Shown: piece after piece, positions 1 through 5,181 of the stretch | Layout of the letters: each line of letters starts with the position of its first letter | Position numbering within the stretch: the first letter of the stretch is position 1 | Source: Chloroflexota bacterium | GTDB taxonomy: Bacteria; Chloroflexota; Dehalococcoidia; JABGRK01 | DNA length: 6,714 bases | Assembly: GCA_030665485.1 (NCBI GenBank) | Contig: DAOUZV010000064.1 | Coordinates: forward strand, 1-6,714 | Reading direction: 5' to 3' | Program-made: the position numbers and the translations under genes | Notes under the pieces: generated by a model | Database searches by the model: none | Seen by the model: the letters and a program-made list of their open reading frames with translations, nothing else | Told to the model about the DNA's origin: nothing

Positions 1-631
1 ACATCATGCAGGCCTTGCACTTTTCAGGATCAATGTAGTACGAAACTACCTCACTGAACAGCTGGTCTATCTCTTCACTGGTATAGTATCCGGCGTATTC
101 CGCTTCGCTCTCAAGACGCGCCTCAAGCTTATCCCTTTTTGCTATTTTGATGTAGGGTATCAGCTTTCTGACTTCGGCAAGTTTAATTTTAAGTTCGTCT
201 TCGCTAATTCCCTCAGCCTTACCGATAGGTCCTAGTTCCTTTATCTGCCTAATGAAATCATTAACCACATCGACAAAAACCATACCTTCACCAGAGGACA
301 TGTATTCAATTCTTAATCTGTCGGGATTAAGACCTATGTGCTCCATTATCTTCTTGCACAGCAGCACCAGGTTAAGCGCCTGGTAATTGCCATGAGTAAT
401 ATAATTGCACTCATTCAAGATGCAACCACCAATAAACACCCCATCCATTCCGTTTGCAAAGGCGCGGAAAATAAACTCCGGATCAACCCTGCCGGAACAC
501 ATGACGCGAATAAGTCTCATCTCAGTTGTATACTGTAGCCTGGAAACTCCAGCCAAATCGGCAGCGCCGTACGCTCACCAATGGCATACAAAACCCAAGA
601 CTTTAGGTTTAAACCCAAATTCTGCAGTCAT
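1..631 (-). CDS. mvhD: MvhD-type hydrogenase iron-sulfur subunit (BamF-like), selenoprotein, 3' end cut by window
   Basis: Small electron-transfer subunit that carries a [2Fe-2S] cluster and passes electrons to HdrA in Hdr/Mvh-type and Bam-type bifurcating complexes (family knowledge). 210 codons are visible before the window edge. Residues 1 to about 140 form the MvhD domain: FVCHW-Sec (Cys16, Sec19), then DLAGVSRLQY, VMCSGRVDP (Cys45) and GGCILNECNY (Cys70, Cys75). A charged helical linker follows. At about 200 the motif DPEKCKAC starts a ferredoxin-type [4Fe-4S] domain that runs off the window, so this is the longer MvhD-ferredoxin form. Codon 19 is UGA, where homologues have Cys or Sec, and the match continues on both sides. 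Start ATG 631-629 is chosen because AAAGGA lies 7 nt upstream and the sequence matches the family from just after it. The gene lies 39 nt after hdrA, its expected partner. The family call is firm; the exact complex is inferred. Confidence 0.93.
540..552 (-). promoter_or_regulatory. Putative bacterial SECIS hairpin in mvhD
   Basis: CTGGA and TCCAG form a 5-bp stem closed by the loop GTT. One or two more pairs (554-538) are possible if one G is bulged. The loop starts 27 nt after the UGA and its first base is G, which fits the known bacterial SECIS layout (loop roughly 16-37 nt after UGA, G in the first or second loop position). The stem is short, so the exact fold is less certain than in the hdrA hairpin. 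Confidence 0.6.
575..577 (-). other. In-frame UGA read as selenocysteine (Sec19 of MvhD)
   Basis: Codon 19 of the mvhD frame is TGA, between TGG (Trp18) and GCG (Ala20). It occupies the second position of the Cys-x-x-Cys pair that helps bind the MvhD cluster, a site where methanogen VhuD and BamF are known to use selenocysteine. Conserved residues continue without a frame change (AYGAADLAGVSRLQ), so a real stop or pseudogene is unlikely. Confidence 0.88.
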
Positions 632-638
632 GCTCACG

Positions 639-644
639 TCCTTT
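639..644 (-). promoter_or_regulatory. Ribosome binding site of mvhD
   Basis: AAAGGA lies 7 nt upstream of ATG 631-629. It fixes the mvhD start upstream of the in-frame UGA. Without it, a gene caller would begin at a later ATG and lose the N-terminal cluster motif. Confidence 0.75.
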
Positions 645-670
645 CTGTATCTTCAAATATCTGATCTTGT

Positions 671-3600
671 CTAACTTACTGTTGCTAAATCCGGAACAGC
701 CGCATCAATCTGACTTAGGATCTCATCGTCCGTAAAGTGCTTCAGCTGTATAGCCGCTGATGGGCACTTGGCATTACATAGGCCACAGCCCTTGCACAGA
801 ACTGGAATAACCGCGGCTTTTTTACCCTGTTTCGACTCCTTAAGCTCAACGGCACCGTAGGTACAGGCGGTAACACATGCCCCGCAGCCTATACATTTCT
901 TCTCATCAACATCGCAAACGGACCCAGAGGCAACCACCGTATCATGCGAGAGCATCGTCAGTGCTCGCCCGGCAGCTCCATAAGCCTGGCTGATAGCTTC
1001 CGATATAAGCTTGGGATAATGCGCTGTTCCACAAAGGTAAACGCCATCCGCAGCAAACTCAACGGGCTTTAACTTAACGTGCGCTTCCTTAAAGAACCCG
1101 TCCTGCCCCAGCGAAACGCCGAACGATTGAGATATGTCCCGAGCTTGCGCTGAAGGAACAACGGCGGCGGCTAGAGCAACCACATCAGCATCTATGGCTA
1201 TCTTCGTCTTTAAGGTTTGATCCGTCACACGAACCGTAAGCACAGATTTGCCATCCTTTTGGGCCGCCTCGACCACTGGTGCATCTTCCGGCACGTAGCG
1301 AACGAATCTTACCTTCTTGCCTCTTGCTTCCCTGTAATAATCCTCGGCAAACCCATAGGTCCTCATATCCCTGTAGAGGATGTAGATGTCTATATCGGGA
1401 TTTATCTCTTTGAGTGCAAGGGCGTTCTTCACAGACTCCTGACAACATATGCGTGAGCAGTAATCCCTGTCTTCGTTTCGACAACCCACGCACTGAATCA
1501 TTACCAGAGTATCGGCGCCAGTCACCTTTTCATCCCCAGCAACCATCTTCTGCTCAAGCTCAAGGTGGGTCATCACCCCGTCGTCCTTGCCATACAGATA
1601 TTCGGTGGGCTCATATACATCAACCCCTATGGCTACGATGGTAACGCCGTGCTTTATCTCGGTAGTGCCACGCTCGGAATCCACCGTGGTTACGAAGTTA
1701 CCCACATATCCGGCCGCATTGGTTACAACGGCTTCTATGTATACACGTATCAGCGGGTTTTTGTATACCTTGCTTATAAGATCGCTTACGTAAGCCTGAA
1801 CGTCCATCCCATCAAGTGTGGAGTGGATTTTTCTGGCCATTCCACCAAGCTCGCTGTCCTTTTCTATCAGGTGAACCTCATGCCCCTGCTCGGCGATGGA
1901 CAGAGCACTGGTCATGCCGGCTATGCCTCCACCAACCACCAGCGCCGCCTTGGTAACCGGCAGATCAAATTCCTGCAATGGCTCCAGAAGAGCAGCACGC
2001 GCGACCGACATGCGGATTAAGTCAAGCGATTTTTCAGTGGCCGCCTCCTTTTCCTTGGAATGAACCCAGGAGCAGTGCTCCCGTATATTGGCAAACTCAA
2101 AGTAATACTGATTGAGTCCACCCTCCCGGACAGTATCTCTGAATAATCCGTCCAGCGTCCTAGGGGAGCAGGCGGCAAGTACAATTCGATTGAGCTTCTT
2201 TTCCTCAATCGTGTCGGTTATCTCTTTAGCGCAGTTTGTAGCACATGAAAAGAGCTGTTCCTGCGCATAAACCACATTGGGCAGGGTCTTGGCATATTCA
2301 ACCGCGGAAGGAACGTTAACCACACGGCCAATGTTGGCTCCGCAATGACATACAAAGACGCCTATCCTCGGTTCCTCTCCGGAAACGTCTTTTTCAGGCG
2401 GATACACCCTTTCTACGTACAGCTTGCCCCGGCGCTTGTCCAGAAGCTCGCCTATCTGGGAACCGGCACCGCTGGCACCAAAAACGGACTCGGGAATATC
2501 CATGGGGCCCTGGAAGGCTCCGCTTACGTAAACGCCCGGGCGGGATGTCTTCATGCGGTTCTCTGTTGTGGTACTACAGAATCCGTGGTTATCAAGATCA
2601 ACACCCAGCTTATCGGCAAGTTCTTTGGCATCGGTAGGCGGGACCAATCCAACGGACAGCACCACCATATCAAACTCTTCTTCCTTAACTCCACCTTCAG
2701 GAGTGAAATAACGTAGTGTAATGTTCTTGGTTACCGGGTCCTCTTTCACGACTGTTACGTAGCTCTTGATGAAGCGAACGTCGGAAAGATTTGCCGTCCT
2801 CTCGTAGAACCGCTCAAAATCCTTGCCGAATGAGCGGATATCGTTATGGAACACGGCGCACTTGGCATCAGCATCGTGGTCCTTGGTTAAAATCACCTGC
2901 TTTTGGGTATAGGTACAGCACACGGCAGAGCAATAGCTGTTGCCATCGTCGTTAATCTGCCTGGAGCCTATGCACTGAATCCAGGCCACGTTACGGGGAT
3001 GCTTCTTGTCGGAGGCACGCAGTATCTCACCCTCATACGGACCGGTGGCGCACATTATACGCTCGTAGTCCATGCTGGTTACTACGTTCTGCCTTCTGCG
3101 GTAGCCATATTGATCTGTAATCTGAGGCTCAAACGGTGAAATACCGGGGGCCAGCAGTATGGCACCCACATTTATCTCGATCTTCTCCTCAGTCTGAGAG
3201 AAATCAATGGCGTTATTCTGGCAAATGCCGGAGCAGATATCGCACTTCTTCTCCTTGAGGAAAAGGCAACTTTCATCGATATATGAGATAAGGGGAATTG
3301 CCTGGGAGTAGTATATGTGAACAGCTTTGTTATTGGATATCTCCTGATTGAATACGTCCGGGTACTTGACTGGGCAGTATTCCACACAGGAAGTACAACC
3401 CGTGCACTTATCCTCATTGATATATCTGGGCTTTTTGGTCAGCGAGACCGTAAAGTCTCCTGACTCCCCTTCTACGCGGTCAACATCCGTATAGGTGAGG
3501 ACCTCAATGTTGTTCTGCCGGTCGACCTCGACCAGTTTCGGCGAGAGTATTCACATGGAGCAATCATTGGTGGGGAAGGTCTTATCCAGTTGAGCCATGT

Positions 3601-3766
3601 GCCCGCCAATGGCAGGTGAATTCTCAACCAGGTAAACCTTGAAACCCGCATCGGCAAGATCTAGTGAGGCCTGAATGCCGCTGATCCCGCCACCAACAAC
3701 CATTACGTCTCCAATGTTACCGTCCGCCAAACCTTTGTAAAGCTGTTCTAATTGTTCTTTTTCCAT
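671..3766 (-). CDS. hdrA: Double HdrA-type FAD/iron-sulfur oxidoreductase (BamE-like), selenoprotein
   Basis: Flavoprotein of the heterodisulfide reductase A family, the subunit that performs flavin-based electron bifurcation or confurcation in the cytoplasm. With UGA read through it has 1031 residues and two HdrA units in tandem. Unit 1: FAD motif GGGISG (25-30), CSM-Sec (69-72), ferredoxin Cys 121/124/127/131, further Cys 167/175/178/182, IQCIGSR (263-269) and YCSAVCC (278-284). Unit 2: HdrA N-terminal motif GVFVCHCGANIG (469-480), second FAD motif GGGIAG (612-617), IQCVGCR (757-763), YCSRICC (769-775). It ends in two [4Fe-4S] motifs (Cys 958/961/964/968 and 991/994/997/1001). Unit 2 has no CSxC/CSxU motif after its FAD site. 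Start ATG 3766-3764 has GGAG 4 nt upstream. The stop is TAG. It follows fdhD by 46 nt and precedes mvhD by 39 nt. BamE is the closest functional model; the electron donor is not visible. Confidence 0.93.
3518..3535 (-). promoter_or_regulatory. Putative bacterial SECIS hairpin in hdrA
   Basis: CTGGTCG and CGACCGG form a 7-bp stem (one U-G pair) closed by the loop AGGT. The stem begins 15 nt and the loop 22 nt after the UGA. The loop has G at its second position and contains GGU, which also occurs in the apical loop of the E. coli fdhF SECIS. This is where a SelB-binding hairpin is expected in bacteria; archaeal SECIS elements usually lie in untranslated regions. No bulged U is evident in the stem. 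Confidence 0.75.
3551..3553 (-). other. In-frame UGA read as selenocysteine (Sec72 of HdrA)
   Basis: Codon 72 is TGA, in the context Thr-Asn-Asp-Cys-Ser-Met-UGA-Ile-Leu-Ser-Pro-Lys. HdrA proteins carry Cys-Ser-x-Cys followed by Ile-Leu-(Ser/Thr)-Pro-Lys here, and Sec is known at the final position in several anaerobes. The downstream frame gives a complete ferredoxin motif (Cys 121/124/127/131) and continues to the natural end at 671. Read as a stop it would leave a useless 71-residue fragment. Confidence 0.93.
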
Positions 3767-3770
3767 TTGG

Positions 3771-3774
3771 CTCC
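3771..3774 (-). promoter_or_regulatory. Ribosome binding site of hdrA
   Basis: GGAG sits 4 nt upstream of ATG 3766-3764, in the 46-nt gap after fdhD. It supports a start upstream of the UGA and therefore a single read-through gene. Confidence 0.7.
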
Positions 3775-3812
3775 ATTCTTATCTTATCGATTTCTTATAT
3801 ACGCTTGAAGCG

Positions 3813-4604
3813 CTATCGACCCAATCGCTCAGGATGAGAATATACTGAAAGGCGATTTCCTTTCGCATAGCCAACGATCGCAATGTTCAATTCATTGGCA
3901 AGCGTAACGGCCCTGCCCGTGGGCGCCGTCCTCGAAACAACAACCGGAACCTGCATTCTGGCCGCTTTCTTCAGCATCTCGGACGAAATCCGTCCAGTGC
4001 TCATCAGTATGGTATCCTTGGTTGATATACCCATCATTAAACACTCTCCCTGTATCTTGTCCAAAGTGTTGTGCCGTCCTATATCCTCAGATACCACCAC
4101 AATCTTCCTGGCTGTGCACAGCGCCGAGGCATGCACACCACCGCACAGCTTATACAGTTCCATCTCTTTTAAAAACTGCTTCATTAGCGATAGTATATCC
4201 GATGGTGTAACGACGAAATTCGAATCGATCGCTTTTGCTTCCATCTCAAAAGCCACCCCACCAGTACAACCAGATGTGAGTGTGCGCTTTGTAGGCAATT
4301 CAAACTCGGCATTCATAAGCCTTACGTCAACTTCCGCTTCATCATCACACGCCCGCATGCTGGCTACATCGGAAAGTGACGATATGACGCCCTCGTTGTA
4401 AAGAAAGCCCATAACAAGGTAATTCAGCTTGTTGGGCGTACACTGCACTGTAACCAGCTCCTGCTGATTTAAGAAGATGGAAAGCTCCATCTCCTCAGGC
4501 ACGTTGGCAGACACAGTCTCCCACCCGGCATCCGAAAAGCGGTCACAGGGCACAGCTGGCACACAACCCTTAATCAGCATCGTTCCTTTTACTTTCGGTA
4601 CCAT
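3813..4604 (-). CDS. fdhD: FdhD-type molybdenum/tungsten cofactor sulfurtransferase
   Basis: FdhD binds the bis-pterin Mo/W cofactor and moves sulfur from a cysteine desulfurase onto the metal, which is needed for formate dehydrogenase activity in E. coli (family knowledge). The 263-residue length is normal. Visible family motifs are CTPNKLNYLVMGFLYNEG (55-72), SGCTGG (111-116), GGVHASAL (155-162), SEDIGRHNTLDK (172-183), STGRISSEM (202-210) and SRTAPTGRA (224-232). The usual Cys-x-x-Cys loop is reduced to Cys113-Thr-Gly-Gly116, so only one of the two loop cysteines is present. ATG 4604 starts 6 nt after the bamC-like stop; TTG at 4607 and ATG at 4580 are also possible, because purine-rich sequence (GGAG, AAGGAAAG, AAAGG) runs through the junction. 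No formate dehydrogenase is in view, so I infer that it serves the BamB-like tungsten enzyme of the same operon. The stop is TAG. Confidence 0.93.
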   Translation of the reverse strand: MVPKVKGTMLIKGCVPAVPCDRFSDAGWETVSANVPEEMELSIFLNQQELVTVQCTPNKLNYLVMGFLYNEGVISSLSDVASMRACDDEAEVDVRLMNAEFELPTKRTLTSGCTGGVAFEMEAKAIDSNFVVTPSDILSLMKQFLKEMELYKLCGGVHASALCTARKIVVVSEDIGRHNTLDKIQGECLMMGISTKDTILMSTGRISSEMLKKAARMQVPVVVSRTAPTGRAVTLANELNIAIVGYAKGNRLSVYSHPERLGR

Positions 4605-4610
4605 CAACCT

Positions 4611-5165
4611 TTAACTTTCCTTCTCCAGTTTCATTCTAGCAACGCTTTCCATTATCTTCTTGAGTCCATATCTATTTGCCAGTGATTCCAGACCCAGCTC
4701 AAGCTCTCCCGCCTCCACTTCTGGTTCCACGTCCACTTCTTTTTCCTCATAGGTCAAAGCATCACAGCGGCACACCTGAACACACATTGGCTCTTCCAAT
4801 GGCGGGTCATCCAGACACATATCACACTTTAGGGGCAGGCCAGAATCGGGCTCTTTGAAGTAATCCCTTTGCGGACAGGAGGCCCCGCAGAAGTTACACT
4901 CCTTGTATTCCTTTTCGTTAATGGTATAAACCTCTCTGCCATTACATTCGGCTGGAGTATAATAGCCGGCGCGTATAGGATAATACACGTCGTTGAATTC
5001 ATCCATAATCACCGTGATCCTACCCCTGGCCGGATTGGTGCTGCTGTATTTCGGTATTGCGTGAAACGCCGAGCAGGCCACCTCACATGCACGGCAACCA
5101 ATGCATTTATCAGGTTCTACCTTTATTATTTTAACCATTTTCTTTTCTGCAACATCGTTAACCAT
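4611..5165 (-). CDS. BamC-like polyferredoxin partner of the tungsten oxidoreductase
   Basis: A 184-residue iron-sulfur protein that would carry electrons between the HdrA module and the BamB-like active-site subunit. Its 13 cysteines are arranged like the electron-transfer subunits of AOR- and DMSO-reductase-type enzymes: Cys 21/24/27/31, Cys74, Cys 90/93/97, Cys 114/117 and Cys 128/132/134. This is enough for about three [4Fe-4S] clusters, the number known for BamC. Segments such as MDEFNDVYYPIRAG, PAEC, KECNFCGASCP and KEPDSGLPLKCDMC match BamC as I remember it. Residues 140-184 form an acidic stretch followed by a charged helix, with no cysteines. ATG 5165 is preferred because GGGG lies 6 nt upstream; the internal ATG at 5138 (residue 10, directly before the ferredoxin fold) has only a weak site. 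The gene follows the bamB-like gene by 16 nt. It was left without a symbol because the substrate is unproven. Confidence 0.88.
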   Translation of the reverse strand: MVNDVAEKKMVKIIKVEPDKCIGCRACEVACSAFHAIPKYSSTNPARGRITVIMDEFNDVYYPIRAGYYTPAECNGREVYTINEKEYKECNFCGASCPQRDYFKEPDSGLPLKCDMCLDDPPLEEPMCVQVCRCDALTYEEKEVDVEPEVEAGELELGLESLANRYGLKKIMESVARMKLEKES

Positions 5166-5171
5166 TAACTA

Positions 5172-5176
5172 CCCCT
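5172..5176 (-). promoter_or_regulatory. Ribosome binding site of the bamC-like gene
   Basis: AGGGG lies 6 nt upstream of ATG 5165-5163, inside the 16-nt gap after the bamB-like stop codon. It decides for the longer N-terminus over the internal ATG at residue 10. Confidence 0.65.
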
Positions 5177-5181
5177 TGCCT

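Noticed and set aside
338..674. Plus-strand frames near the left edge as small genes
   Set aside because: They overlap the antisense of the mvhD gene, whose motifs explain the region completely once UGA is read as Sec.
1565..2716. Plus-strand open frames of 120-150 codons opposite hdrA
   Set aside because: They lie wholly antisense to a well-supported gene, lack recognisable motifs and are typical shadow frames of a coding strand.
575..3553. A reassigned genetic code in which UGA is a normal sense codon
   Set aside because: None of the four visible gene ends uses TGA as stop, which would fit. However, only two in-frame TGAs occur in over 2,200 codons, both exactly at known Cys/Sec sites and followed by hairpins, while Trp and Gly are encoded normally. 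Selenocysteine explains this better.
3385..3766. hdrA as a pseudogene or as two separate genes split by a stop codon
   Set aside because: There is no frameshift, homology is continuous across the TGA, and the second frame's apparent start (GTG at 3385) lies in the middle of a ferredoxin motif with no sensible domain boundary.
3795..3816. Small hairpin just after fdhD (CGCT-TCA-AGCG with possible ATA/TAT extension) as a terminator
   Set aside because: The stem is only 4 bp plus 3 bp across a bulge, and no T-run follows on the minus strand. It more likely occurs by chance in a 46-nt operon gap.
3883..4401. Plus-strand 172-codon open frame opposite fdhD
   Set aside because: Its sequence is the antisense of conserved FdhD motifs, it is rich in Ser and Thr and has no recognisable domain, so it was left out as a shadow frame.
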